DNA from: Myrmaecium sp. VS I D KN 1
Taxonomy: Eukaryota > Ascomycota > Dothideomycetes > Valsariales > Valsariaceae
Assembly (NCBI GenBank): GCA_019775845.1
Contig: JADQAV010000047.1
Location: forward strand, 186,001-250,000
Length of the DNA: 64,000 bases
Direction: 5' to 3'
Part shown: positions 11,817 through 23,859 of the stretch, one piece after another
How the letters are laid out: each line of letters begins with the position of its first letter
Position numbering within the stretch: the first letter of the stretch is position 1
Translations under genes and position numbers: made by a program
The notes under the pieces: model-generated
The model's input: only the letters and a program-made list of their open reading frames with translations
The model's database searches: none
What the model was told of the DNA's origin: nothing

Positions 11817-14769
11817 ATGCCTATGCTTCCCTCCTCGCCTTCGACTATCGACCCTATAACACCTCCAAGTACCCCCTGCAAACCGCGGAAAAGCCATAGG
11901 TCTGGGCTGGTCAGAGGCCTGCACCATCTTCTTTCACCACCTCTGTCGCCTCCTCCCACCTCCGGAAGGCATGCATCCCTCAACGATGCCGCTAATTTAC
12001 AGAACCCTGTACGGACGCCATTCGAAGCTCAAAGTCCAAACTACTGTCCAGCCCCCCGATCCAATAGGTTCCGCGGAGTACCCCCTCCTAAAATCCAGCC
12101 TTGGCGGTGTCCTAGCGATGGCCCTCACAATGAGAACCAATTCCCGGCCAGCCCTCTAATACGGCGCCCGAAAACGCTACATTCAAAATGTCAAGCCCGT
12201 ATGACCTGTCAGCTAGATGCGAATGAGCAGTCTCGACTGCAGGTAGACGGAACTTCCGAAAGAAACAGCGAAGGTGAAGCCCCTCATTCATCTGATGGGG
12301 CCGAGCAGGAGCGGCATGACGTGCACAACTCTCTGGAGCTGGAAAGCTCATCAGATACTGACTCCGAGGCCACGTTTTCTGCTTCGTCACCAACGCGGCG
12401 GAAAACTCCAAGGCATACGGACATCGTTGACCTTACTTCACCTGGAAATGCCTCCTTCCCGGATCCTTCTTGCATCGATCCAGAACTCTTAACGCCGTTG
12501 ACAAAAGCCAGCCCTGCTCGAGACGCCTACCCCTTTCCGCTTCAGCTCGACGATGGAACTGGTCTGAAGCCAATCCGCACAAGGCATACGAGTATACCGC
12601 TAAGGCGAAATCAGCTGATATCGCAGTCTTGCTCTTCGAGCACTCCACGCTCGCCTAGTCGCTTAACGGATAGGTTCATTCCTCAGCGAAGATCGCCCAA
12701 CAGCTTACGAGACGGGTTGAAGCTCAATAAGGCGGTATCCACCCTGTCCCATGGTGAAAGGGCCAGTCGATCTGCCAGCTACGGCCCAGATCCTTTTGGC
12801 AGACGCCTTGGCAGAAGCTCGAGGACCACACACCAGCTTCAATCTATGCGTGAAAGTCAAAGCCAACAGAACAGTCACATGCAGAGAAGTCACAACCTCA
12901 GTAGCACAGGTACGCAGCATGGGTCAATCATCACTCCGACCAGACAGACTAGCCATGGTGCTGTCTGGGGCGTAGGAGGTTCAGCAATCACAAGCGAGAC
13001 TGCTTTAGGCGTACCTGATGGTCGTGGAGGGTTTCTCGGCAGTGGTACTAGCGCACCCTTGTACACATCGATGTTCCTTCACAGTCACGACCAGGAGAGC
13101 CAGCTCGACATCCATGAGCGACGGCTGGCGCTGGCTTTGGATATCGACCGATCGAGCCGAGTCTTGGGAGAACATAGCGTCCCTTCAACTCCGACGTCGT
13201 CCACCGAGGGTTCCCCCGTAGGCCACCCTAGACACTGCCGCCACGTTTGGAAGGACAATGAGTGGACCAGAGACGATCACGCAATGAGTTGGTGGCTTCA
13301 ATGTGCTAGTATCGCTCTACTAACGCTCACCCAGGAATGAAGACAGCTCCAAACCCGAAAAAGCCTGTCCCTGTGCTACCTTTCAGATATGTTGCTGTCG
13401 ACTAAAGCGTAGATTTTGACTGACAATCAGTACAGTTTTAGACGCTCCACTACTGCGCGATGATTACTACTGTACCCTTTTAGCATACTCGCCCACAGTG
13501 GATTGCCTGGCGGTTGGCCTAGGAAACTTCGTTCATCTATGGTCCGAAGCGCGCGGTGTCGACACTCCGGACACGTTGAATTTAACTTCCACACCGCCTG
13601 ATATGCCACAGTACGTCACATCCTTGGCCTTTTCATCGGTTCAAGGCGGGTCCGCAATCCTTGCCGTAGGAAGAGCGGATGGTCGAATGACGCTCTGGAG
13701 CCCGCACGATCGAGATCCAAGGTTTGATGCCTCTCACCCTCGTGCTGTTTCTTGCGTTTCCTTCCGCCCGAACGTCGTAAAACGCCCATCGATGAGGGAC
13801 TCAGCCGCCCATGTAAATACGGAGGAGCTGCTCGTCGGAGACGAAACCGGCCACATTTACATATACTCCATCGAGTGGCCCAACCAGGATGAATGTGCGC
13901 TCTTCGATTGGAACGGTGCGATGACCTTGCTTGCCCGTCTCTCCGTTCATAGCCAGCAAATTTGCGGCCTTGCATGGTCCACCGACGGCGAGCTCTTCGC
14001 CACTGGGGGCAATGACAATGTGTGCTTCCTCTTTGAGACGCGCAAGATCCTCCAACGCAACCGCTCTTCCAACTCATCCCCTCCTGCCAACACCCCTATG
14101 CTGCCCAGCGCTTGGACTACGAATCCCGATGGCACCCGCCGGTGGATCATTACTCCCGGTCGCACCGAAGGCGTCATTTCCATCTTCGGTCCCGGTCGCG
14201 AAAAGCATGCCTGGCTTCTCTCTGCCGCTGTCAAAGCCATAGCATTCTGCCCCTGGCAGCGGGCTCTTGTTGCCATTGGGGGCGGGTCCAATGATCGATG
14301 TATCCACTTCTATCACGCCGCTTCGGGCGCCTGCCTCGCGACCATCGACTGCGCCGCTCAAGTCACCAGTCTCACCTGGAGCGCAACGCGCCGTGAGATC
14401 GCCGCCACCTTCGGCTTTGCCCAGCCCGAGCATCCCTACCGCATCGCCGTCTTCGCCTGGCCCAGCTGCGAGCAGCTCACCGCTGTCCCCTGGGCCGACG
14501 AGAGCCGCGCCCTCTGGGCCGTCCATTATCCGGGCCTTCCCGGCGACGGTGCGCGGAGGAATCGCAACGGCAGGAGCAACGGCAGCCTCGTCATAGCGGC
14601 GAGCGACGCGGCGATCCGGTTCCATGAGGTGTGGGCCGAGGATCGCCGGCCGAGGCGGGTGAGCATGCGCAGTGAGCGGGGCGTCCTAGATGGTGCGGAA
14701 GTGCTCGAGATGATGGAGGGGGTGGGTGAGGAGGTGGGAAAGGAGAGGGGGGGTTCTGTCATTCGGTAG
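11817..14769 (+). CDS. ama1: Ama1/Cdc20-family meiotic APC/C activator
   Basis: Exons 11817-13287, 13335-13386 and 13434-14769 give 952 residues. The N terminus (PSSPSTIDPITPPSTP...) is Ser/Pro-rich. The C-box DRFIPQR at residues 285-291 contacts the anaphase-promoting complex. The family signature PFRVLDAP lies at about 506-513, followed by LRDDYYCTLLAYSPT, VGLGNFVHLW and a seven-bladed WD40 propeller. The protein ends in Ile-Arg, the IR tail that docks on the APC/C. Activators of this class recruit substrates for ubiquitination. LLAYSPT and the subfamily context point to Ama1/Mfr1, the meiosis- and spore-specific activator, rather than Cdc20 or Cdh1. Intron 1 (13288-13334) is a 47-nt GTTGGT...CAG intron. 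Intron 2 needs AT-AC ends and is listed separately. The protein is longer than yeast Ama1, mainly in the disordered N terminus, where the start is less sure. Confidence 0.87.
13387..13433 (+). other. Predicted AT-AC intron in the ama1-like gene
   Basis: The intron begins ATATGT and ends CAGTAC, 47 nt long. Its removal joins CCTTTCAG to AGTTTTAGAC and restores PFRVLDAP, the near-invariant Cdc20/Cdh1/Ama1 segment. No GT-AG or GC-AG pair nearby gives that peptide in frame, and the unspliced frame meets a stop inside the interval. The ends look like GTATGT...TAG changed at the first base (G to A) and the last base (G to C). The boundary could shift right by one base (TA...CA) with the same product. 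Confidence 0.65.
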
Positions 14770-15433
14770 GTCATTGCGGTAGGTAGAGGGGGGGTTTTGC
14801 GGACGCTTGGTGATGCAAATCGGACAGGACGGTTCACGGTGGGTTTTGATCCTGTATACCCGGACTCCTCCGGTCCCTCAGTTGTCGCATTCCTAAGCTC
14901 CTAGGTAGACCTGTTCCAGCGGATCGAAGCGGTTGGTCTTAAAACACTAAAATCAGCATCATCTAATTTCGTGAATAACATCGTCAGTGAAGGACTATGA
15001 AACCGCCCGTCCCCCTCCGCCAGCTTATGAATCCCAACCCTTCCCACCCCAAACCAGACCAGAAAAACCAAACCAAACCATCCTCCTCACTGCTCACTGG
15101 ATTTCGTTTCGACATCATGCGTCGGATTCAACAGAGATATCAGAAAGGAAGAAGCAAGACCTCAGGGGGTGAAAAAACAGATCGGTTGAGCCGAATGAGC
15201 AAAGCGATGGGGTGGGGGGCGCCAGGCCTTCAACCCCTATCCCACCAAACCCCCTACATGCAACGAACAAGACAAAACAAAAGAGCGGACGACACGTCCC
15301 AAGAAACTAACAAAAGCACATCGACCCGAAAAGGATATCCCTCCGCAAAACGCCATTTTCTTTTCTTCGAGAAGAACCTCGACCAGACCGAGGAACCTCC
15401 CACCTTCTCTCTTCCTCAATCCGATTCGACAGC
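14770..15433. other. Convergent intergenic region, ama1-like / prs
   Basis: Contains the 3' flanks of two converging genes. A + frame running from about 15000 into the PRPP synthetase exon is antisense shadow, and I see no other gene. Confidence 0.6.
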
Positions 15434-16787
15434 TCAGTCAACGGGGGCGTGCTTGAAGAGGAAGGAGACGGACTCGCCGTTGTGGGTGCGGCGGCAGGCC
15501 TCGGCGAGGGTGGGGGAGACGTCGATGGTCTCGATGCGCGGGCAGAGGGCCTTCTTGTCCTCGTGGGGGACGGTGTTGGTGACGACGAGGGTGCGGAGCT
15601 TGGAGCCGTTCAGGGCGGTGATGGCATTGCCGGAGAGGATGCCGTGGGTGACGATGGCGATGGCCTCCTTGGCCCCGTGCGCGATCACCACGTCGGCCGC
15701 CTTGACGAGGGTGCCGCAGGTGTCGGCCATGTCGTCGACGATGATGGCGATCTTATCCTTCACGTCGCCGACCAGGACCATCCGGGAGACCTCGTTCGGC
15801 CGGGCGCGCTCCTTGTGGATCAAGGCGAAGCCGAGGTCGAGACCGTCGGCGATGGAGGTAGCTCTGTGGAACAAGGGTGTTAGATCTGGAGTCGCCGTCG
15901 AAGGACCCTTGATTGGAGGAGGAAAGGGGAAAAGGCTCACCTCTTGGCACCGCCGGCGTCCGGGCTGACGATGACGCACTCCTTCACGTTCAAGTGCTCG
16001 CGGATCCAGCGGAGGGTGCTGGGCTCAGCGTAGAGGTTGTCGACAGGGACGTTGAAGAAGCCCTGGATCTGGCTGGCATGCAGGTCCATGGTGATGACGT
16101 GGTTGCAGCCGGCCGTCTGGAGCATGTTGGCCATCAGCTTGGCCGTGATGGGCGCCCGGGACTTGTCCTTCTTGTCCTGGCGGGCGTAGGGGAAGTTGGG
16201 GATGACGGCGGTGATGCGCCGGGCCGAGGCCGTCTTGCAGGCGTTGATCATGATGAGCAGCTCCATCAGGCCGTCGTTGATGTCGCCGGGTGCGGTGGAT
16301 TGAAGGATGAAGACTACGTTCGAGTCAGTTTTCTTCCTTCTCTACTCTTTCCTTCCCTCCCCTCCCCTCATCACATGTTGGATCCAAGCTGCCGCACGGA
16401 AACTCCGCAGGAGCATATGGGCCCAGGGCAAAGCAATGAAAAGGAGGCGGGCAAGACAGGCAGGGTGTGCGTACCATCTTCATCGCGGACGGATTCTCCG
16501 ATAGTAACGGAGGTCTCCTGGTTGGAGTACTGGAGGACCAGGATCTTGGTGAGCTCGATGCCGAGACTGTAGACCGGGAAGAACGGTGTTAGCGGTATGC
16601 TTCAATCAATGTCGTACGAATGTATGTATGCGTGCGGATGTGCGCGTGATGCTCTCAGGAAATGCAAGCAGAGAGGATGGTGACCGCATCGGAAAGGATG
16701 TCGTCGAAGGACGTACCGATCAGCGACCAGCTTGGCGAGCTGAGGGTGGCTGTTGCCGCTCAACAGCTTGATGGAGTTGGTGGCCAT
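15434..16787 (-). CDS. prs: Ribose-phosphate pyrophosphokinase (PRPP synthetase)
   Basis: Four exons, 16787-16717, 16566-16475, 16313-15941 and 15863-15434, join in frame to 321 residues, the normal family length. The enzyme makes 5-phosphoribosyl 1-pyrophosphate from ribose 5-phosphate and ATP for purine, pyrimidine, histidine, tryptophan and NAD synthesis. Visible landmarks are the N terminus [17 protein letters not shown], the ATP-side loop [16 protein letters not shown], the signature [12 protein letters not shown], the catalytic flexible region [12 protein letters not shown] and the PRPP loop [11 protein letters not shown]. The three introns (150, 161 and 77 nt) have good GTACGT, GTACGC and GTGAGC donors. 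Fungi usually carry several PRS paralogues that assemble together; I cannot say which one this is. The Pro-to-Lys region and all active-site loops look intact. Confidence 0.95.
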
Positions 16788-17549
16788 GGCGAAACTTGGG
16801 GTTTGCCGATGTGGAGGAGGAGGAGGAGGCAGGGCGGGCGCGGGCGAACGACGGGGGAGCAGGGCGGGTTCACATGGTGAGAAGAGAGAGAGGAAGGGAA
16901 AGGGAAATCGGAGCGATGATGGTTGGTCGTCCGTTCCCGTCCGGCAGAAAAAAACGGCGGTGCGGAACACCCCGCGCACACACAAAACTTTTCCGCCAGA
17001 CCCTCCCCGGTCGCCGATCGTTCTTGGCGTGAGGAGCATCCCTCCCCAGTCGTGCGGTGAACCTCACCGATGCAGCATATGTATAAACCCCGGCTTCTTC
17101 AATTTTGCACACCCTTTCTCTTCGTTCCATCTGTGCTTTTCACGTTATGTCATGAAGGTAAACCGAGGAAAAAGAAACGAGAAGCAGAAGAAGGAAGAAA
17201 GAAAGGAAGAGCGGGGAATATAGTACAGATGTATATATACACATATAACGAGCACATGAAAAAAAAGAAACGTAAAGTGAGACGTCATCGACGGATAAAA
17301 AAGTCAGATCCGCGAATCAAAACGCCAGGTTTTGACACCGTTTCATTCCCCCACGAGTTGCTTTTGTGAATACATTGGCGTTCTTTTTTGGTTGGAAGAT
17401 GATATCAAATCCTCGTTGTTGCGAGTAGGTGGGTGTCCGATCTGACCCGGTCCAGAAGGGAGAAAGTAGACCGGGTCAAACGACTCGATTCGTAAAGCGG
17501 AGGTAGGCGGAAGGGAAGTGAGAAAGGAAGAGAAGAAAGGACGCAATTT
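16788..17549. other. Intergenic region, prs promoter and grpE 3' flank
   Basis: Tandem minus-strand genes flank it. It has a CT-rich leader upstream of prs (C/T-rich on the coding strand) and an AT-rich patch with TGTATATATACACATATA at about 17229-17246. No gene is seen. Confidence 0.55.
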
Positions 17550-18544
17550 TTAAGCGTTCTTAACCACGCCAACCTTAGCAGCCTGTCAAGGAGACATATA
17601 GTTAGCTCATGATGCTTGCACGAGACATATCGCCAAAACAGGGGCCGGGGAGGAAGCTTACCCGAAGCACGCGACCATTGAGCAAAAAGCCCTTCTGCTG
17701 AGTGTGAAAGCAGGCGCCATCCTCCTTATCCGGCTGGGGGGCCATGAAGACGGCCTCGTGCAGGTTCGCGTTGAACTTCTCGTTCGCCTCGGAGGGGTCG
17801 AAGCGCTCGAGGCCGTGCTTCTTCAGCGTCGCGAGGAGGATGCGGTCCGTCATGGCGAGGCCCTCGTGCAGGGTGGCCAGGTCCGGGTTCTCCTTCAGCG
17901 CCTCCGGCCGGACCGTCGACAGGGCCCGGTCGAGGTTGTCGACGGTGTCGATGAGGTCCTTGGCGAAGCGCTGGATGGCGAAGTCCTTGGCCGCCTGCAC
18001 CTCCCGCTTCGTCCGTTCCTGCAGGTTGCGGTACTCCGCCACCGAGCGGAGGTACTTGTCCTGTGCGTCATGAGGTGTCAGCCTGTGTTTTTATTCTTCG
18101 CATGCCCTCCAACGACAATCATGATGGTGAGGAAAGAGGCACGCCCGTCTCGACGCAAAAGAGACGTCGCCCCCCCATATCCCATAAAAATCACGGAGAT
18201 CCCATACACACCTTCAGCTCAACAATCTCCTTCTTCGCCGCCTCCAACTGCTTCTCCACCTCATTATTCCCACCCTCCTTCTTCTCCTCCGCCTTCGCCT
18301 TCTCACCATCCTCCTCCTTCTTCGTCTCCTGCTGCTGCTGCTGCTGTTGCTGCTGCTGTTTCGCGCTATCCGAGTACCACCGCGCAGCGCCCCTCAGAAG
18401 GCATGACGGCGCTGATCTCGCAGCGACGAACGACGACGGCGATGGCGTGGCGGAGGAGCGGAGGAGGAGGGGCGAGCGGCTGGCGGAGGCGGCGGCGGCG
18501 GAGGCGGCCGTCCTCGAGGCCCGGAGGAGCGTTCTTTGGATCAT
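17550..18544 (-). CDS. mge1: Mitochondrial GrpE nucleotide exchange factor
   Basis: Exons 18544-18212, 18060-17662 and 17582-17550, all phase 0, give 254 residues. Residues 1-58 are Arg/Ser/Ala-rich and lack acidic residues, as in a mitochondrial targeting peptide, ending near ARWYSDSA. A run of ten Gln (63-72) and a Lys/Glu-rich coiled-coil precede the GrpE core: DKYLRSVAEYRNLQERTKREV, LIDTVDNLDRAL and FDPSEANEKFNANLHEAVF. The last exon encodes only AAKVGVVKNA, the conserved C-terminal beta strand. In the matrix this protein swaps ADP for ATP on Hsp70 and so drives protein import and folding. The Gln tract, encoded largely by CAG repeats, is probably variable between strains. Confidence 0.94.
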
Positions 18545-19846
18545 GATGATGCGGATGATGATTTATAATATGAAGATGAGAAGGCGTATGAGACAGCAAA
18601 CAAGCAACGAAGTAGGAAGGGGGAGGGTCTAAGCGGTGGTGTTGCTGCTGCTGTTGGTTCGGTTCGGTGGTGGTGGCAGATGGAAAGCGGGCGGCGGCTT
18701 GTTCGCTCCCACGAGATGTGGACCGTCAAAAATCTCGTACCCGACTGCTGAGGCAAGGGTTCAAGCTCCACCACGCGCGCGCGGGGGCCTCCGGCGCCCG
18801 CACCCGCGGACTTCTCACCCGACGACGATCGTCATCCGTTGCAGCCTCCCGTTCCCCCCTCCCTTTCTTCTCCCTCCTCGATTCATATCGAGAAGTGCTA
18901 AGTGAGCTCACTACTCCTGAAAGAGATAACATAAAGAGGAAGAAAAGAGTGACAAAAGTAGTATATGTATTTATTTATTTTGAAGATCCTTCCTACTACT
19001 ATAAACTACAATCTTATATGTGAAAGCGTCATTAAATGAAAATCAGAAGCACCCCCAATCATGCGCCCATGATTCAAGAACATAAAAGTAGGAGGTAAAT
19101 GGATACGTGGATACAGCAGAGAGCAAGAATACCCCGTCCACGCCCGCCCGCTGGAGATGAAGGGAAAAGATCCGGGAACGAGGAGAGTAGAGAGGCGAAT
19201 GATAGGGGCGAGAGAAGAGAAAATAAATAAACAGAGTAAATTTCGAAATCGCCCAGTTCACTCCACTCCATCCCTCAACCTCCTTTGATTGACTAGCCCA
19301 AACAGAAAGAAAGCAAAAGGGTACTGTGTTGTAATACCCAAGGTCCCTGGATACGCCGGGTCCACCATCCCTTGCCTTCCCGCCTGTTGATGACGATGAC
19401 GATGATGACAATGCAACTTGATAAAAATGGACGACGCCGATGAAGATGAGAGGAGAAGAAACACGATGGGATGGGGAGTTGGTGCCCATCCCCATTCTAC
19501 AGATAGCCCTCCGTTTCGAATGAGGGCCGGAGTCGACAGGAAAAGGAAAATTGTTCAGCTCCATGCGACAATGCAAGCATGTCTCACGACAGGAAAAGAA
19601 AAGGGAGAAGAACAGGGGAAACGTCAGCGGTATACAAGCGTAAACGATGTGGTTGGAACAGAGCAGCCTCGGTCGAGCTGCGTCCTCTTACTGTCCATCA
19701 CGATGTGTGACAACTCCTTCACATGGGCACCCTAGCGCCATCTTGCATGACGACAGAAACGCCCCGAAAAAGGATATCCGTAACCTGGAATACACATGAA
19801 GAAGCGGAAGACATAGGGGTTACAGTACCACAAAGATGGGGCACGT
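18545..19846. other. Intergenic region, grpE upstream / fbp26 downstream
   Basis: 1.3 kb with no supportable gene. It contains AT-rich stretches near 18955-19020 and GAT/GAC triplet repeats near 19388-19410. I did not find a clear heat-shock element by eye. Confidence 0.5.
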
Positions 19847-21352
19847 TTATTGATGCTTCGCACTGCTGCCCTTCTCCCTGAACGTGCTCACGGCCGGTAT
19901 ATCCGCCTTATATCGCTGTTCAACCGTCGAGTAAGCTTTCGGTGTGAGCTTGATAAGTGTGTGCAGCGGCACTTCCATCCACGGGCTCTGTTCCTGAGGC
20001 ACGTTCATGAAGTAGGCGTAGATACAGCGCAGAATGGCCTGGTGGGTGACGATCAGGATGTTCTCGCTGCGCTCCAGCTCCATGATGATGGGCTCCAGCC
20101 GGATCACCACATCTCGATATGATTCGCCACCCATGTAGCGGTAGTTGTACTTGTCCTCGTCGCGCTGCTTGAAATCGTCCGGGAAGCGCTCCTCAATCTC
20201 GCCGTAGGTGAGCCCGTCACAGACGCCGGAGTCGAGCTCGTCCAGTGCCTTCCATTCTAGCTTCTCGAACGGGAGGAAGCGGGCAGTCTGAATGGTGCGC
20301 TTCAGGGTGGAAGTCCACACCGTCAGCTTGCGGCCATCACCCACAGATTGTTTCACCAGCTCCGGCAGGGCCCGCGCGTATGCTTCCCCACGCTCAGACA
20401 GGTCGGCATCACCGCCGATCTGACCGGTGAGGTTGTAATTCGATTCGCCATGCTACACGTATGAATTAGTACGCTACCCAGCCGTATATCCAAGCTTACT
20501 TACTCGAGACAGCCAGATCGATCTCGGCCGAATGTGCAGGTTCATGAGGAAGTACACCACGCGGCTCTGCAAATAGTCTTGTATCAAGTTGATTATGACC
20601 TGCTGGCCGACATCAATGAGCTTGACGAATGTCAGGTGCCTCTCATCCTCGTCGATAGTCTGGTACACCTTCTCGTAGTTGCGGATCCTGTTGCGGAAAT
20701 CCTTCGCAGCCTCCTCAGGGTCCTGGCCAATGTAGTCAGGCGAAGTGGTCTTGACTTCCAATATATTATGCATGATGATATCCTCCTGATCACATTTCGA
20801 CTCCACGAACAGCGTGTCGATGCCCTCCGCCCGGCAGCGCTCCTCTATCCACTTCCTCCGAGCTTTGGTTGAGTTGGTGGCGTCGAGTATGGCTATCAGG
20901 CCCTGACGCTCTGCGAACCACTTGCACATGTCGTTGACAGCGGCTTCCGCAGCGAGCCTCCGCACCCGCTCGCCTTCCGGGTTCGATGTGTCGAAGAAGT
21001 CCGCGGAGGGGTTCGGGGTGAAGGCCCGACGGTATTGGCCGACATTGAAGATCTTCGACTTGATGGAGAGCCAGTGGAGGTATCGAACGACTATAGGACG
21101 GCCACAGGCATGGGTCAGCTTGGACGATCACGCGAGACGCAGCGGCAACATCGGGAAAGCACCTTTTTGAGCAATGAGACTTTTGCCCCTGGCGGGCAGT
21201 CCGACCATCACCACGCATATCCGAGTGTCCTCTGCCTGCACACCCACGCCGTTCGTTTTCCTGGACGGCTTGAGGAACTGGCCGGTAGGCACGGTGCGCA
21301 TGCTTGGCACATGCACGCCATTCGTCTCGTGTTCAACGCCGTTCTCCGCCAT
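19847..21352 (-). CDS. 6-phosphofructo-2-kinase / fructose-2,6-bisphosphatase
   Basis: Exons 21352-21163, 21090-20504 and 20452-19847 give 460 residues. The N-terminal kinase half has a Walker A motif GLPARGKS at 51-58, followed by VVRYLHWLSIKSKIFNVGQYRR across the first splice and FVESKCDQEDIIMHNI. The C-terminal phosphoglycerate-mutase-like half starts at the second splice with RHGESNYN; His260 would be the phospho-acceptor and His396 in IVTHQA the second catalytic His. The protein sets the level of fructose 2,6-bisphosphate, which controls glycolysis against gluconeogenesis. Phosphatase residues are intact, unlike in the yeast kinase-only paralogues where that His is lost. The kinase loop also looks intact, so a bifunctional enzyme is plausible. 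The first donor, GTGCTT, is weak, but phase and protein continuity support it. Confidence 0.93.
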
Positions 21353-23859
21353 GACTGGAGAAAGACTGGAGTGGTGTGGAAAGAGGGCAAAGGGAAGATC
21401 TCCGGAGGTCGAAGGGAAGGAGTGAAGCGCAGAGCGGGAAGGGGGTTGAGGAGAGAGATCTTTCCCGGGCAGGCGTGATCCCGGCGGCGAGCGTCACTCG
21501 GTGGGTCGGTTGGCGGAGATGCAGCAGTAGCAGCAGTAACGGAACGAACAGCAAATGCGGAGGTGGAGGGAGAGGTCGGAGGAGTGTCTTTTGTAAACGA
21601 GGAGAGGAGGAAGAGAGCCAAAGGGCAGGAGGGAAGGGGGAAGGAGCAATTGATTGTTGTTGGGAGAGGCAGGGCGGTTTGTAGGGGGGCGGCGGACGGG
21701 AGGTGAGTACTGATGGGTATGATGGCGGAGACGGGAGAGGTCACGGAGGGGGGGAAGGGAAGCACCGACGTCCCGGCCGGCCGCTTCGAATTTTAGTCGG
21801 AAGCAGCCCAGGAAGGCCAGGAAGGCCAGGTTGAGGTTTGGCTGAGCTGGGAGGGCGGTTCCCCGCAATTGGCCGACGGCCCCGCTATGTGGGATGGGTG
21901 GGGCTCTTCCCCCTTTCTGGACGAAAAAGGCGGCAAGGCGGATGGCGAGATGGCGAGATGGACTAGAATCCGTTACGTTTCTTGAGGCGGTCGGTAAGCT
22001 AGGTGGTGATGATGAAGAAGTAGTAGATGATGGAGATGATGCAGATGGTGAAGGAGAGAGAGATCAGGCGGACAGAAGTTTTCGAAGGAGGTAGCAGGTG
22101 CTGTACGTGGATAGATATTGATTGAAGGCCTCAGGTCGTCTGCAGATGCTCGCCCCAGCTTCCCTCACGCCTCGTGTCTGCTGTCTCGTGCCTCATGCCT
22201 CGTACTGTATGTATGTAAGGTACTATAGTAGCAAGTACTATTATTATGTACCTCGTGCCTCATGCCCACCGGCTCGTACGCTGGCCTTCCGAGGTTCCTC
22301 GTACCTAGGTAGCCTTTTCTCTCTTGGCAACAGGTCAGGTACCTACGAGGAGTTTGGCCTTCCCGGTCAGATGGGGGCATGTGGCTCCCGTCCGAGCCCC
22401 ACCCCTCCACCCGCTCTCCCCCCGAGAACTCGCCGGGCGACGGAGAAAAATAAAAAATGAAAGAGCGCAAAGACCTGCCAGGGCAGAAAGCCTGGGCATG
22501 AGGCGCACACCGCATTATGGGGTCGTCCACGAAGCTCTAAGGGGGAAACACGATGCAAATTTCCAAGGCTGAAAAGAAAAAAAAAAGGAAGGGACGATGC
22601 ATGGGCGCATGCAATGAGGGGATACGGAGCAAACAAACGCACGTAGCCAGCCAAACTAGACACCCATCACCGCTTACGGAGGATTAGAAAAGAGTTTTCC
22701 TTTTTGTTTACTTCTTGCTTCTCTTCACTGCCGAATAATGACTTGCAAACGCGGAGGCGAGCGGAGTCAGTCAGATGGAACGTGGAGAAAGCCGGGGTAA
22801 TTCAGTTCGGAACCCCGACCGGAACGGAAGGAAGAAAAGACAGGAAAGAAGAATGAAGATGGAGTGATATCTCCATGATGTACAGTAATAATCCTCGGGA
22901 TCGTTCCGGCGGGCGGCAGGGGGTGGATGGATGGAGGCGGCTCCGGGGAAGGAGGAGGCCGCGGAGGTCGGGAGCCTAAGGTTCCATTCCATACCTACCT
23001 TAGGTACATGCTCACCTCAAGGTCAGATGACGGAGAAACGATGAAAGAAAGCAAGAAGGGCAGGAGCGAAGAGCGAAAAAGGAAGGCGAGAGAAAAAAGT
23101 AAAATCATGGCTGTCTCTGCCGTTTCCATTCACGTACGACCGACTCCTCCATGCTGATGTACATCAGTAAATACTACATGATCTGCTATCGATCTGTGTT
23201 CGTTCCTCTGATGTGGCCCGTTACAAACGACGGCAGTCCTCGTACCGATAACAACTATATACGGCGATATATGTATGAAAGACGGGGTACGTAAGTTCGT
23301 ATGTATATATGTAAGTATGTACTTTATGTTGCGATCGTGCTACAGTGTAGAGAGAAGTCCATAGACATAGGTAGCAGGTCCATCCATTCCCCGCATGTCC
23401 TCCTGTGATCGCCAACATCCATAACCGTCCCAGCAGGTCAATCATTCATTCATCCATGCTCACACGCAACCCCCAAACCCCACCCCGCGGGCGCCCACCT
23501 CCGACATCGTCCGCTTCCAATCGATCTACAGGGCAGGTAACACCGCCCTCGCCACCTCTCGTCCGACCGCGGACGGTACTCCGGCAATGATCATGGACGT
23601 CCAAAAGTTCATTGCTACAGTATGTATGCAAGCTGTTGCTAAACATGCTCATGAAAGGGTATATAGCCATACTCAACCGGAAAGAAACCAAGAATCCCGA
23701 ACACAGGGCGTGATGAAACCTCCCCTGGCAGCGGCCGCGATTTCCAAAAACTCGCGCTCATTCTGGACCCCGTTATGCGTTTCCCATATTTTTATCGAAA
23801 GAAGACCAGTCCCAATACCGGCAACATAACTTCGTCGTAGCCAGTCCGTTCGTAGCCGC
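21353..23859. other. 2.5-kb intergenic region
   Basis: No supportable gene. The part nearest 21353 is GA-rich and probably the leader of the bisphosphatase gene. CTCGTGCCTCATGCC is repeated near 22183-22270. Short palindromic TACCTAGGTA/TACCTTAGGTA motifs lie at 22301-22312 and 22996-23006. GTATGTATATATGTAAGTATGT-like repeats lie near 23300-23325. Confidence 0.5.
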
